Part shown: positions 27,848 through 37,412 of the stretch, in pieces
How the letters are laid out: every line of letters starts with the position of its first letter
Numbering within the stretch: the stretch's first letter is position 1
Assembly: GCF_000217955.3 (NCBI RefSeq)
Contig: NZ_AFOY02000015.1
Location: forward strand, 558,001 to 622,000
Source of the DNA: Pseudomonas fluorescens HK44
Lineage (GTDB): Bacteria; Pseudomonadota; Gammaproteobacteria; Pseudomonadales; Pseudomonadaceae
DNA length: 64,000 nucleotides
Reading direction: 5' to 3'
Notes under the pieces: model-generated
What the model was told of the DNA's origin: nothing
The model's database searches: none
Seen by the model: only the letters and a program-made list of their open reading frames with translations
Position numbers and translations under genes: made by a program

Positions 27848-28674
27848 TCGAGATTGGCCGCGGTGCAATCAGCAAGATGTCGGCGCGCCTCGACGCGTCG
27901 ACCGTGCAATATGCTTTTCGCCTGGGCGATACCGAGGTGCCGGTCAATCCCATGATCGGCAGCACGGTTCGCCTGGAATACCTGGGTGCGATCCACTGCA
28001 TCCATTGCGCACGCAAAACCAAAACCAGCTTCAGTCAGGGTTACTGCTACCCGTGCATGACCAAACTGGCGCAGTGCGATGTCTGCATCATGAGCCCGGA
28101 GCGTTGCCATTACGATGCCGGGACCTGCCGTGAACCGGCCTGGGGCGAGCAGTTCTGCATGACCGACCATGTGGTGTATCTGGCCAATTCGTCGGGCGTC
28201 AAAGTCGGGATCACCCGCGCCACCCAGCTGCCAACCCGCTGGCTCGATCAGGGCGCGAGCCAGGCATTGCCGATCATGCGTGTGTCGACCCGTCAGCAAT
28301 CCGGCTTCGTCGAAGACCTGTTCCGCAGTCAGGTGGCCGACAAGACCAACTGGCGCGCCTTGCTCAAGGGCGATGCGGCTCCGGTTGACCTGAAACAGAT
28401 TCGTGATCAACTGTTCGCAAGCTGTGCCGAGGGCGTGCAAGGACTGCAGGAGCGCTTCGGTCTGCAAGCGATTCAACCGGTATTTGATGTCGAACCGATT
28501 GAAATCCGTTACCCGGTCGAGCAGTACCCGGCCAAGATCGTCAGCTTCAATCTGGACAAGAACCCGATTGCCGAAGGCACGCTGTTGGGGATCAAGGGCC
28601 AATACCTGATCTTCGATACCGGCGTGATCAATATTCGTAAATACACGGCCTACCAGCTCGCCGTGCATCAGTAA
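27844..28674 (+). CDS. DUF2797 family zinc-ribbon protein
   Basis: The product is ~276 aa. Several Cys pairs suggest a zinc ribbon (CIHCARKTKT, CYPCMTKLAQCDVC). A GIY-YIG-like segment follows (HVVYLANSSGVKVGITRATQLPTRWLDQG), and the C-terminal half is beta-rich. The likely start is TTG 27844, overlapping the DUF1315 stop, because similarity begins MIEIGRGAISKMSARL. ATG 27877 is the alternative. Nucleic-acid binding is inferred. Confidence 0.82.
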   Translation: MIEIGRGAISKMSARLDASTVQYAFRLGDTEVPVNPMIGSTVRLEYLGAIHCIHCARKTKTSFSQGYCYPCMTKLAQCDVCIMSPERCHYDAGTCREPAWGEQFCMTDHVVYLANSSGVKVGITRATQLPTRWLDQGASQALPIMRVSTRQQSGFVEDLFRSQVADKTNWRALLKGDAAPVDLKQIRDQLFASCAEGVQGLQERFGLQAIQPVFDVEPIEIRYPVEQYPAKIVSFNLDKNPIAEGTLLGIKGQYLIFDTGVINIRKYTAYQLAVHQ

Positions 28675-28686
28675 AAGGACTCCAGC

Positions 28687-31344
28687 ATGCGCACCGAACA
28701 ACCGAAGATGATCTACCTGAAGGACTATCAGGCGCCCGAGTACCTGATCGACGAGACGCACCTGACCTTCGAGTTGTACGAGGACCACAGCCTGGTCCAT
28801 GCGCAACTGGTGATGCGCCGCAATCCTGCCCGTGGCCCGGGCCTGCCGCCGCTTGTACTGGATGGCCAGCAACTCGAGCTGCTGTCAGTAGCCTTGGGCG
28901 ACAGCGATCTCACTGCCGGTGACTATCAGTTGACGGAAAACCATCTGACCCTGCACCCGACCAGCGCCAGCTTCACGGTCGACACCAGCGTGCGGATTCA
29001 CCCGGAAACCAACACCGCGCTGGAAGGCCTGTACAAGTCCAGCGGCATGTTCTGCACCCAGTGCGAGGCCGAGGGCTTTCGCAAGATCACCTATTACCTC
29101 GACCGCCCGGATGTGATGAGCAAGTTCACCACCACGGTGGTCGCCGAGCAGCACAGCTATCCTGTGCTGCTGTCCAACGGCAACCCGATTGCCTCAGGTC
29201 CCGGTGAAGATGGCCGGCACTGGGCGACCTGGGAAGACCCGTTCATGAAACCGGCCTACCTGTTCGCGCTGGTGGCCGGTGACTTGTGGTGCGTCGAAGA
29301 CACCTTCACCACCATGACCCAGCGCAGTGTGGCGCTGCGCATTTACGTCGAGCCGGAAAACATCGACAAGTGCCAGCACGCCATGAACAGCCTGAAGAAG
29401 TCCATGCGCTGGGACGAAGAAGTCTATGGCCGCGAGTACGACCTGGACATTTTCATGATCGTCGCGGTCAATGACTTCAACATGGGCGCCATGGAGAACA
29501 AGGGCCTCAATATCTTCAACTCCAGCTGCGTGCTGGCCCGTGCCGAAACCGCGACCGACGCCGCGCACCAGCGGGTTGAAGCGGTGGTGGCCCACGAATA
29601 CTTCCACAACTGGTCGGGTAACCGCGTGACCTGCCGCGACTGGTTCCAGCTGTCGCTCAAGGAAGGTTTCACAGTGTTCCGTGATGCCGAGTTCTCCGCC
29701 GACATGCACTCGCGCACCGTCAAGCGCATCGAGGACGTGGCGTACCTGCGCACTCACCAGTTTGCCGAAGATGCCGGTCCCATGGCCCATGCGGTGCGCC
29801 CGGATGCATTCATCGAGATTTCCAACTTCTACACCTTGACCGTCTACGAGAAAGGTTCGGAAGTGGTGCGCATGATCCGCACCTTGCTTGGCGCCGAAGG
29901 TTTTCGCAAAGGCAGCGACCTGTATTTCGAGCGTCACGATGGCCAGGCAGTCACCTGCGACGATTTCATCAAGGCCATGGAAGATGCCAACGGCGTCGAC
30001 CTGACCCAGTTCAAACGCTGGTACAGCCAGGCCGGTACGCCGCGTCTGGCGGTGAGCGAGTCTTACGACGCAGCGGCCAAAACCTACAGCCTGACCTTCC
30101 GTCAGAGCTGCCCGGCAACCCCGGACAAGGTTGAAAAACTGCCGTTCGTGATTCCGGTCGAACTGGGCCTGCTGGATATCAAGGGCGCGGCGATCGCACT
30201 GCGTCTGGCCGGTGAAGCGGCCGCTGACGGGGCCTCCCGCGTGCTGTCGGTGACTGACGCCGAGCAGACCTTCACTTTCGTCGACATCGCGGAACAACCG
30301 TTGCCCTCGCTGCTGCGCGGCTTCTCGGCGCCGGTGAAACTGAGTTTCCCGTACAACCGTGATCAACTGATGTTCCTGATGCAACACGACAGTGACGGCT
30401 TCAACCGTTGGGAAGCCGGCCAGCAATTGTCGGTGCAGGTGTTGCAGGAACTGATCGCTCAACATCAAGCGGGTCAGGCGTTGGTGCTGGATCAGCGATT
30501 GATCAGTGCATTGCGCACGGTGCTGGCGGATGAATCCCTGGATCAGGCCATGGTCGCCGAAATGCTCTCGCTGCCAAGCGAGGCCTACCTGACCGAAATC
30601 AGCGAAGTGGCGGACGTCGATGCGATTCACGCCGCGCGTGAGTTCGCCCGCAAGCAACTGGCGGACAGCCTGTTCGATGCGCTGTGGCTGCATTATCAGG
30701 CCAACCGCGAGCTGTCGAAGCAAACCGCTTACGTTGCCGAAGCCGAGCACTTCGCCCGCCGTAGCCTGCAAAACATTGCGTTGTCCTATCTGATGCTCAG
30801 TGGCAAGCCCGAAGTACTGGCATCGACCCTTGAGCAGTTCGATGCCTGCGACAACATGACCGAGCGTCTGACGTCGTTGGCGGTGCTGGTGAATTCGCCG
30901 TTCGAAGCCGAGAAGGCCAAGGCGCTGGCCAGTTTTGCCGAGCATTTCAAGGACAACCCGCTGGTCATGGACCAATGGTTCAGCGTGCAGGCCGGCAGCA
31001 CGTTGCCGGGAGGCTTGCAGCGGGTTCGGCAGTTGATGAAGCACCCGGCGTTCAACATCAAGAACCCGAACAAGGTGCGGGCGCTGGTCGGTGCGTTTGC
31101 CGGGCAGAACCTGATCAACTTCCATGCGGCTGATGGTTCGGGGTATCGATTCCTTGCGGATCTGGTGATCGAGCTGAATGGCTTCAACCCGCAGATCGCT
31201 TCCCGCCAATTGGCGCCGCTGACGCGCTGGCGCAAATACGACAGCGCCCGTCAGGCGTTGATGAAGGCGGAGCTGGAGCGCATTCGCGCTTCGGGTCAGC
31301 TGTCCAGCGATGTGTTTGAAGTGGTCAGCAAAAGTCTGGCCTGA
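28687..31344 (+). CDS. pepN: Aminopeptidase N
   Basis: The product is 885 aa, an M1 zinc metalloprotease of the E. coli PepN subclass. The exopeptidase motif MGAMENKG, the zinc site VAHEYFHNW with the distal Glu in LKEGFTVFRD, and a long C-terminal helical domain with DUF3458-type beta segment are present. It removes N-terminal residues from peptides in the cytoplasm. GGACTCCAGC precedes the ATG. The full length is normal. Confidence 0.97.
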   Translation: MRTEQPKMIYLKDYQAPEYLIDETHLTFELYEDHSLVHAQLVMRRNPARGPGLPPLVLDGQQLELLSVALGDSDLTAGDYQLTENHLTLHPTSASFTVDTSVRIHPETNTALEGLYKSSGMFCTQCEAEGFRKITYYLDRPDVMSKFTTTVVAEQHSYPVLLSNGNPIASGPGEDGRHWATWEDPFMKPAYLFALVAGDLWCVEDTFTTMTQRSVALRIYVEPENIDKCQHAMNSLKKSMRWDEEVYGREYDLDIFMIVAVNDFNMGAMENKGLNIFNSSCVLARAETATDAAHQRVEAVVAHEYFHNWSGNRVTCRDWFQLSLKEGFTVFRDAEFSADMHSRTVKRIEDVAYLRTHQFAEDAGPMAHAVRPDAFIEISNFYTLTVYEKGSEVVRMIRTLLGAEGFRKGSDLYFERHDGQAVTCDDFIKAMEDANGVDLTQFKRWYSQAGTPRLAVSESYDAAAKTYSLTFRQSCPATPDKVEKLPFVIPVELGLLDIKGAAIALRLAGEAAADGASRVLSVTDAEQTFTFVDIAEQPLPSLLRGFSAPVKLSFPYNRDQLMFLMQHDSDGFNRWEAGQQLSVQVLQELIAQHQAGQALVLDQRLISALRTVLADESLDQAMVAEMLSLPSEAYLTEISEVADVDAIHAAREFARKQLADSLFDALWLHYQANRELSKQTAYVAEAEHFARRSLQNIALSYLMLSGKPEVLASTLEQFDACDNMTERLTSLAVLVNSPFEAEKAKALASFAEHFKDNPLVMDQWFSVQAGSTLPGGLQRVRQLMKHPAFNIKNPNKVRALVGAFAGQNLINFHAADGSGYRFLADLVIELNGFNPQIASRQLAPLTRWRKYDSARQALMKAELERIRASGQLSSDVFEVVSKSLA

Positions 31345-31369
31345 ACCTCGGGCTTTCATCTGTAGCAAC

Positions 31370-31498
31370 TGTGGCGAGGGAGCTTGCTCCCGCTGGGCTG
31401 CGAAGCGGGCCCAATTCTCAGTCACCTCGTCCTGTATGGCAGGGAGGCTGAGATTGGGAGTCCTTCGGCCTCCAGCGGGAGCAAGCTCCCTCGCCACA
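31370..31498. repeat. REPIN-type inverted repeat; 31345-31741 otherwise empty
   Basis: Arms GTGGCGAGGGAGCTTGCTCCCGCTGG/CCAGCGGGAGCAAGCTCCCTCGCCAC are perfect inverted copies of the 2205-2335 family. The remaining 31499-31741 stretch should hold the promoter for the YCF48-RND pair; no gene is visible there. Confidence 0.88.
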
Positions 31499-31741
31499 TT
31501 CGTACATCACCCCACCGAATACTCCCTCATTCAGCGCCTGCCCATAACCTGCGGGTTAACAAAAGATAACGTGGCGTTGATTGTCAGACCTTTCGAAAGC
31601 TGGATAGGATAGGCCAGCTTCCGAAGGGGCTCTAGATTGCGCGTTTCAGGACTATGCTCCAAAAACGATCAATCGCTACGAGCACCCCCGCGGCGCCCTG
31701 AAAGGTTGAACGACCTAACAATAATAATGGGGGAAAGGTCT

Positions 31742-32794
31742 ATGAGTGAGCCTGTCATGGGTGTGGGTTTTTGCCGCCCGCCGGCGTTACGCAGATTCGC
31801 GTTGCTGGCTACAGCGCTCTCGCTGTTGGGCTCTGCCGTGCTGTCGGCACCCGTTTTGGCCGCAGATGCACCGGCGTCCGATACGGTCTATTCGATTGAG
31901 TCCGCGAAGTCCGCCAAGGGGTTGATGCTTGATGTTGCGCATGCAGGAAAGCGCCTGGTGGCCGTCGGCGATCGTGGCCACATTCTGTATTCCGATGACC
32001 AGGGCCAGACCTGGACCCAGGCCAAAGTGCCCAGTCGGCAACTGCTGACCGCGGTCTATTTCGTCGATGACAAGCATGGCTGGGCTGTCGGTCATGACGC
32101 GCAAATCCTCGCCAGTGAAGACGGCGGCGTCACCTGGATCAAACAATTCGAAGACCTGAAGCGCGAAGCGCCACTGCTGGCTGTCTGGTTCAAGGACCTT
32201 AGTAGCGGTTTTGCCGTGGGTGCTTACGGCGCTCTGCTGGAAACCACTGACGGTGGAAAGAGCTGGGCAGACGTCGGCGATCGCCTCGATAACCCGGATC
32301 AGTACCACCTCAACGCTATCGCAGCGGTAAAGGATTCCGGGCTGTTCATCGTGGGCGAGCAAGGCAGCATGTTCCGTTCCCCTGACTGGGGGCAAACCTG
32401 GGAACGCCTTCAAGGTCCATACCAGGGGTCGCTGTTCGGGGTGATTGGCACTGCCAAGCCGGCGACGTTGCTGGCCTACGGTCTGCGCGGCAATCTGTTC
32501 CGCTCCACTGATTTTGGCAGCACCTGGGAGCAGGTCGAGCTCAAGGCGGCGCGCGGCGCGCTGGAGTTCGGTCTGTCCGGTGCGACCTTGCTTGACGACG
32601 GCAACATCGTGATCGTCGGTAATGGCGGCAGCGTGGTGCGCAGCAGTGACGACGGCGTGACCTTCAGCGTATTCAACCGTCCCGACCGCCTTTCCGTTTC
32701 GGCGGTCACGGGGGCGGGCAATGGCAACCTGATTCTGGTAGGACAGGGCGGCGTTCGCGCTACTTCGCCAATCGGCGCCGAGCTGGGCAAATAA
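31742..32794 (+). CDS. YCF48-related beta-propeller protein, exported
   Basis: The product is 350 aa. A signal peptide ends near VLAADAPA (~res 40). BNR/YCF48-type propeller repeats follow, each with an Asp-box-like turn (SDDQGQTWTQ, SEDGGVTW, TTDGGKSW, SPDWGQTW, STDFGSTW, SSDDGVTF). GGGGGAAAGG gives the ribosome site for ATG 31742. It is directly followed by an RND/MMPL transporter, as in Pseudomonas lipid-export-like clusters, so a periplasmic accessory role is likely but inferred. Confidence 0.88.
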   Translation: MSEPVMGVGFCRPPALRRFALLATALSLLGSAVLSAPVLAADAPASDTVYSIESAKSAKGLMLDVAHAGKRLVAVGDRGHILYSDDQGQTWTQAKVPSRQLLTAVYFVDDKHGWAVGHDAQILASEDGGVTWIKQFEDLKREAPLLAVWFKDLSSGFAVGAYGALLETTDGGKSWADVGDRLDNPDQYHLNAIAAVKDSGLFIVGEQGSMFRSPDWGQTWERLQGPYQGSLFGVIGTAKPATLLAYGLRGNLFRSTDFGSTWEQVELKAARGALEFGLSGATLLDDGNIVIVGNGGSVVRSSDDGVTFSVFNRPDRLSVSAVTGAGNGNLILVGQGGVRATSPIGAELGK

Positions 32795-32808
32795 TGAGAG
32801 GCGCAGAT

Positions 32809-35193
32809 ATGACATCCATGAGCAGTCATCATCAAGACAAGGCGACGCTACTCGAGCGCCTGATTTTCAACAACCGCCCGGCAGTGATCGTCATCTGCCT
32901 GCTGGTCAGCATGTTCCTGTTCTGGCAGGCGACGCTGATCCGGCCGTCCACCAGCTTCGAAAAAATGATCCCGCTCAAGCATCCTTTCATCGAGAAGATG
33001 CTTGAACACCGCAATGACCTGGCCAACCTCGGCAATACCGTGCGTATCTCCGTGGAAGCCACCGATGGCGACATTTTCTCCAAGGAGTACATGGAGACCC
33101 TGCGCCAGATCAACGACGAGGTGTTCTACATCTCCGGTGTCGACCGTTCCGGCCTCAAGTCGCTGTGGAGTCCGAGCGTGCGCTGGACCGAAGTGACCGA
33201 GGAGGGTTTCGCCGGCGGTGAAGTCATCCCGCAGAGCTACAACGGCTCGGTCGACAGCCTCGATCAGTTGCGCAACAACGTACTCAAATCCGGCCAGGTC
33301 GGTCGGTTGGTGGCCAACGATTTCAAGTCGAGCATCGTCGATATTCCGCTGCTGGAGTCCTACCCGGACCCGCAGGACCAGGGCAAGCTGCTGGCACTGG
33401 ACTACCAGAAGTTCTCCCACGAACTTGAAGGCAAGATCCGCGACAAGTTCGAAAAACAGAACCCCAACGTACAGATCCACATCGTCGGTTTTGCCAAGAA
33501 GGTCGGTGACCTGATTGACGGCTTGATCATGGTGGTCATGTTCTTCGGCGTGGCGTTCGTCATCACCCTGATTCTGCTGTTGTGGTTCACCAACTGCCTG
33601 CGCAGCACCGTGGCGGTGTTGAGCACCACCCTGGTGGCGGTGGTCTGGCAACTCGGGTTGATGCACGCCTTTGGCTTTGGTCTGGACCCGTATTCGATGC
33701 TGGTGCCGTTCCTGATCTTCGCCATCGGTATTTCCCACGGCGTGCAGAAGATCAACGGGATCGCCCTGCAGTCCAGCGATGCGGACAACGCCTTGACCGC
33801 CGCCCGGCGCACGTTCCGGCAGCTGTTTCTGCCGGGGATGATTGCGATCCTCGCGGATGCGGTGGGCTTCATTACCTTGCTGATCATCGATATCGGGGTG
33901 ATTCGCGAACTGGCCATCGGCGCATCCATTGGCGTGGCGGTGATTGTGTTCACCAACCTGATCCTGCTGCCGGTAGCGATTTCCTATGTTGGCATCAGCA
34001 AACGTGCGGTCGAGCGCAGCAAGAAAGATGCAATCCGCGAGCATAGGTTCTGGCGTCTGCTGTCGAACTTTGCCAGCTCGAAAGTCGCCCCGGTTTCGAT
34101 TCTCCTGGCGCTGATCGCCTTCGGTGGCGGCCTCTGGTACAGCCAGAACCTGAAAATCGGTGACCTCGACCAGGGTGCGCCGGAGCTGCGTCCGGATTCG
34201 CGCTACAACCAGGACAACAATTTCATCATCAAGAACTACTCCACCAGCTCCGATGTGCTGGTAGTGATGGTCAAGACCAAGGCGGAAGGCTGTTCGCGTT
34301 ACGAAGCCATGGCGCCAATCGATGAACTGATGTGGAAGATGCAGAACACCGAGGGCGTGCAGTCGGCGATTTCCCTGGTGACCGTCTCCAAGCAGATGAT
34401 CAAGGGCATGAACGAGGGCAACCTGAAGTGGGAAACCCTGTCGCGTAACCCGGACGTGCTGAACAACTCCATCGCCCGTGCCGACGGCCTGTACAACAAC
34501 AGCTGCTCGCTGGCGCCGGTGCTGGTGTTCCTCAACGACCACAAGGCCGAAACTCTCGACCGTGCGGTGCATGCGGTGCAGGACTTCGCCAAGGAGAACA
34601 ACAAGGAGGGCCTGGAATTCATCCTGGCTGCCGGTAACGCCGGGATCGAAGCGGCCACCAACGAGGTGATCAAGGAATCGGAACTGACCATCCTGGTGCT
34701 GGTGTACATCTGCGTGGCCACCATGTGCATGATCACCTTCCGTTCCTGGGCGGCGACCTTGTGCATCGTCTTGCCACTGGTGCTGACCTCGGTGCTGGGC
34801 AACGCGCTGATGGCGTTCATGGGTATCGGCGTGAAAGTCGCGACCTTGCCGGTGGTGGCGCTCGGGGTGGGGATTGGCGTGGATTACGGCATCTACATTT
34901 ACAGTCGCCTGGAAAGCTTCCTGCGTGCTGGCTTGCCGCTGCAAGAGGCGTATTACCAGACGCTGAAGTCCACCGGTAAAGCGGTGCTGTTCACCGGTCT
35001 GTGCCTGGCCATCGGCGTGTGCACCTGGATTTTCTCGGCAATCAAGTTCCAGGCCGACATGGGGCTGATGCTGACCTTCATGCTGCTCTGGAACATGTTC
35101 GGTGCGCTGTGGCTGTTGCCGGCGCTGGCGCGTTTCCTGATCAAACCTTCAAGCCTCGCCGGGCAGAAGGGTAACTCGTTGTTTGCTCACTGA
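32809..35193 (+). CDS. RND-superfamily (MMPL/HAE3-like) transporter
   Basis: The product is 794 aa. It has one N-terminal membrane helix, a large periplasmic loop (~res 50-235), a five-helix block with GISHGVQKINGIAL, a second periplasmic loop and a second five-helix block with ALGVGIGVDYGIYIYSRLE. Duplicated MMPL architecture of this length fits hydrophobe or sterol/lipid transporters rather than tripartite drug pumps. GAGAGG before ATG 32809 supports that start; an ATG overlapping the upstream stop is possible. An intrinsic terminator follows. Confidence 0.88.
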   Translation: MTSMSSHHQDKATLLERLIFNNRPAVIVICLLVSMFLFWQATLIRPSTSFEKMIPLKHPFIEKMLEHRNDLANLGNTVRISVEATDGDIFSKEYMETLRQINDEVFYISGVDRSGLKSLWSPSVRWTEVTEEGFAGGEVIPQSYNGSVDSLDQLRNNVLKSGQVGRLVANDFKSSIVDIPLLESYPDPQDQGKLLALDYQKFSHELEGKIRDKFEKQNPNVQIHIVGFAKKVGDLIDGLIMVVMFFGVAFVITLILLLWFTNCLRSTVAVLSTTLVAVVWQLGLMHAFGFGLDPYSMLVPFLIFAIGISHGVQKINGIALQSSDADNALTAARRTFRQLFLPGMIAILADAVGFITLLIIDIGVIRELAIGASIGVAVIVFTNLILLPVAISYVGISKRAVERSKKDAIREHRFWRLLSNFASSKVAPVSILLALIAFGGGLWYSQNLKIGDLDQGAPELRPDSRYNQDNNFIIKNYSTSSDVLVVMVKTKAEGCSRYEAMAPIDELMWKMQNTEGVQSAISLVTVSKQMIKGMNEGNLKWETLSRNPDVLNNSIARADGLYNNSCSLAPVLVFLNDHKAETLDRAVHAVQDFAKENNKEGLEFILAAGNAGIEAATNEVIKESELTILVLVYICVATMCMITFRSWAATLCIVLPLVLTSVLGNALMAFMGIGVKVATLPVVALGVGIGVDYGIYIYSRLESFLRAGLPLQEAYYQTLKSTGKAVLFTGLCLAIGVCTWIFSAIKFQADMGLMLTFMLLWNMFGALWLLPALARFLIKPSSLAGQKGNSLFAH

Positions 35194-35210
35194 TCGAGGC
35201 CGAAAATAAC

Positions 35211-35241
35211 AAAGCCGCAACCTTCGGGTTGCGGCTTTTTT
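35211..35241 (+). terminator. Intrinsic terminator of the YCF48-RND transcript
   Basis: A 12-bp perfect stem AAAGCCGCAACC/GGTTGCGGCTTT with a TTCG tetraloop and a run of six T (35236-35241), 18 bp after the stop codon. This is textbook rho-independent termination. Confidence 0.95.
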
Positions 35242-35262
35242 ATTTCTCGAATTTCATCCCCC

Positions 35263-35354
35263 TTGTGGGAGCGAGCCTGCTCGCGATTGCGGTTTACCAG
35301 TCGACATTTCCATTGCCTGACACACCGCATTCGCGAGCAGGCTCGCTCCCACAG
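35263..35354. repeat. REPIN-type inverted repeat
   Basis: Arms TGTGGGAGCGAGCCTGCTCGCGA and TCGCGAGCAGGCTCGCTCCCACA are perfect inverted copies around ~44 bp. They share the outer arms of the copies flanking benD but have a different spacer. Confidence 0.85.
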
Positions 35355-35410
35355 GGTTTGCGGCAACAATGCGCTATCATTGCTGTTTTCCCCTGAAAGA
35401 CATGATTGCC

Positions 35411-35701
35411 ATGACTGCCGTAACCCTTCTCAACGCCCTCGAACACTGCGCCATGGTCGAAATCGACGGCTTGCACGCCTTCGAATTCGCTCTCGACGAA
35501 GACGACAATCTGCACATCGAATGCATGGACGGCCGAGCGGCCAAACACTGGGAGTTCAGCCCGGCTCAGGTGCAGGCGGCGGTATTCGATCAAACCCTGC
35601 AGAGCTGGACCATCACCGGTGATTCCGGCGAGCACCGCCTGGTGTGCATGGAAGCGTTCGGTGGTGATGACGAAGAGGACGACGAGCATGAGGATGCGTA
35701 A
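35411..35701 (+). CDS. Small acidic protein (DUF5629-like)
   Basis: The product is 96 aa, acidic, ending in an EEDDEHEDA-like tail. Core: LNALEHCAMVEIDGLHAFEF, then IECMDGRAAKHWEFSP. I think this is the Pseudomonas-restricted DUF5629 family; no function is known. ATG 35402 is an alternative start three codons upstream. The 3' end overlaps the lactonase gene start by 14 bp. Confidence 0.7.
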   Translation: MTAVTLLNALEHCAMVEIDGLHAFEFALDEDDNLHIECMDGRAAKHWEFSPAQVQAAVFDQTLQSWTITGDSGEHRLVCMEAFGGDDEEDDEHEDA

Positions 35702-36863
35702 CGTCTGGCCACTGTTGATGGCCGGCAGTTTCGGCGCGATGGGGGTGCAGGCCGCACCCGCCGACGTCCATGAACTGCTGATCGGCACCTACACCCAAGG
35801 CCAGAGCCAGGGGATCTACCGACTCAAATTCGACAGCCGGAGCGGTCAACTCGACGCGACGCCGTTGCAGGTGGTCAAGAGCGCCAACCCGTCGTGGCTG
35901 ACCTTGTCCAGCGACCAGCGTCGACTGTTTGCGGTCAACGAGAATGGTCCGGGTCAAGTTGACCCGGTAGGGCGTGTCAGCAGCTTCGCCGTCGAGCCGA
36001 ACACCCATGCGTTGAGCCTGATCAGTCAGGTGCAGAGCCTGGGCAACGAACCGACCCATTCCAGCCTGAGCACTGATGGCAAATACCTGTTTGTCAGTAA
36101 TTACTCGGTGGCCGAAGACCCGGGTGGCAGCCTCGCGGCATTGCCGGTGAGCGCCGATGGCAAGCTGGCACCGCCGGTGCAACTAAGCAGCCATCAGCCG
36201 AGCCGGGTCAATCCCGAGCGGCAGCTGTCGGCGCATGTGCATTCGACGGTGTCCTCGCCGGACGGCCAGTACGTGTTTGCCAATGACCTGGGTGCCGACA
36301 AGGTCTTTGTCTATCGCTATGACCCCAAGGCCAATCCGCAACGGCCGCTGACCGCTGCCACGCCGGCCTCGGTTCAGTTGCCGCCCGGCAGCGGACCGCG
36401 GCATTTGCTGTTCAGTGCCGACGGCAAGCACGCGTACCTGACCCTGGAAATGAGCGCGCAAGTTGCGGTGTTCGATTATCAGGCGGGCAAACTGACGCAG
36501 CGGCAGATGGTCGACCTGGCCGCCGGTAAACCCCCGTCGCAGAAAGCCGCCGCTGCGCTGCATGCCTCGTCGGATGGCAAATTCCTCTACGTCAGCAACC
36601 GAGGCACCACTAACGAGTTGCTGGTGTTCGCCATCGACCCGGCCAGTGGCGAGCTCAAGGAGCTTCAGCGTCGTTCGGTGGAGGGTGATCACCCGCGTGA
36701 ATTCAGCCTCGATCCGAGCGGCAAGTTCGTGCTGGTCGCCAACCAGAAGAGCAACCAGATCGTCATCATCGCGCGTGATGTGAAGACCGGTCTGCTGGGC
36801 AAAACCGTGCAAAAACTGCCGTTCGACTCACCCAGCGATATCAGGTTCTTCCTGCGTCAATAA
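35688..36863 (+). CDS. Exported lactonase-family beta-propeller protein (6-phosphogluconolactonase-like)
   Basis: The product is 391 aa. A signal peptide ends near GVQAAPAD. The seven-bladed propeller of the COG2706/lactonase family follows (HELLIGTYTQGQSQGIYRL, NPSWLTLSSDQRRLFAVNE, GSGPRHLLFSADGKHAYL, DHPREFSLDPSGKFVLVANQ). The export signal argues against the cytosolic pentose phosphate step and for a periplasmic sugar or other lactone. ATG 35688 has GAGGA upstream; ATG 35694 is possible. Confidence 0.85.
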   Translation: MRMRNVWPLLMAGSFGAMGVQAAPADVHELLIGTYTQGQSQGIYRLKFDSRSGQLDATPLQVVKSANPSWLTLSSDQRRLFAVNENGPGQVDPVGRVSSFAVEPNTHALSLISQVQSLGNEPTHSSLSTDGKYLFVSNYSVAEDPGGSLAALPVSADGKLAPPVQLSSHQPSRVNPERQLSAHVHSTVSSPDGQYVFANDLGADKVFVYRYDPKANPQRPLTAATPASVQLPPGSGPRHLLFSADGKHAYLTLEMSAQVAVFDYQAGKLTQRQMVDLAAGKPPSQKAAAALHASSDGKFLYVSNRGTTNELLVFAIDPASGELKELQRRSVEGDHPREFSLDPSGKFVLVANQKSNQIVIIARDVKTGLLGKTVQKLPFDSPSDIRFFLRQ

Positions 36864-36866
36864 GCC

Positions 36867-36891
36867 GCAGGCCCCGTAAGCCGGGGCCTGC
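36867..36891 (+). terminator. Hairpin after the lactonase gene
   Basis: Perfect 10-bp stem GCAGGCCCCG/CGGGGCCTGC with a 5-nt loop, three bases past the stop. It is followed by GTGGTTCTATT, a weak T-tract. Probable terminator. Confidence 0.7.
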
Positions 36892-37021
36892 GTGGTTCTA
36901 TTAATCTGAGTGATATCCGCTACTGCTGCAAAAGATTTCAAGAGCGCCAACCCTCGGGCGTAAGTTTGCTTCACAGCCTGCACAGGCAAGCAAGCCAACT
37001 GAATCTACGAGGGTTACCGCC

Positions 37022-37201
37022 ATGAACTTCAATCTCTTCTCCGTGATCGCCGCTTCCGCCATCTCAGCCACTGTTGCTCTGCCAGCCAGTGCCAACACTG
37101 AGATCAGCTTGAAAAAATCCGGCACCCACAGCTACACCCAGAAATACCTGCAACAAAGCGCCAACTTCTACGCCGCGCTGGATCACAAGATTCAACACTG
37201 A
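37022..37201 (+). CDS. Small exported protein of unknown function
   Basis: The product is 59 aa, too short for most gene callers. MNFNLFSVIAASAISATVALPASA is a clear Sec signal peptide with an ASA cleavage site, leaving a mature ~35-residue basic/Tyr-rich peptide (TEISLKKSGTHSYTQKYLQQ). GAGGG lies eight bases before the ATG. I know no function; it opens a run of four tiny exported or membrane proteins. Confidence 0.7.
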   Translation: MNFNLFSVIAASAISATVALPASANTEISLKKSGTHSYTQKYLQQSANFYAALDHKIQH

Positions 37202-37412
37202 GATTCAAACCCTGCCGACTTTATGCAGGCGCGAAGTCACTTGATCCGATCGGCGATCCTTTCGCTGGAAAGGCCAGAGTGATGTCGCTCCTGCATAAAA
37301 CATTTGCGACTCCGCACCCCATTCAGCACAAATTCCTCGTGTAATATCACATAGCCATGTGTTTAAATTTGACGCTAATTTATTGACTCAATCTTTTCCA
37401 AGGATCGACGAC

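Noticed and set aside
29194..31497. 767-aa minus-strand frame opposite pepN
   Set aside because: Antisense shadow created by high-GC codon bias; it runs into the REPIN and has no recognisable domain.
32848..34944. 698-aa minus-strand frame opposite the RND transporter
   Set aside because: His/Gln-rich antisense shadow of a membrane protein gene.
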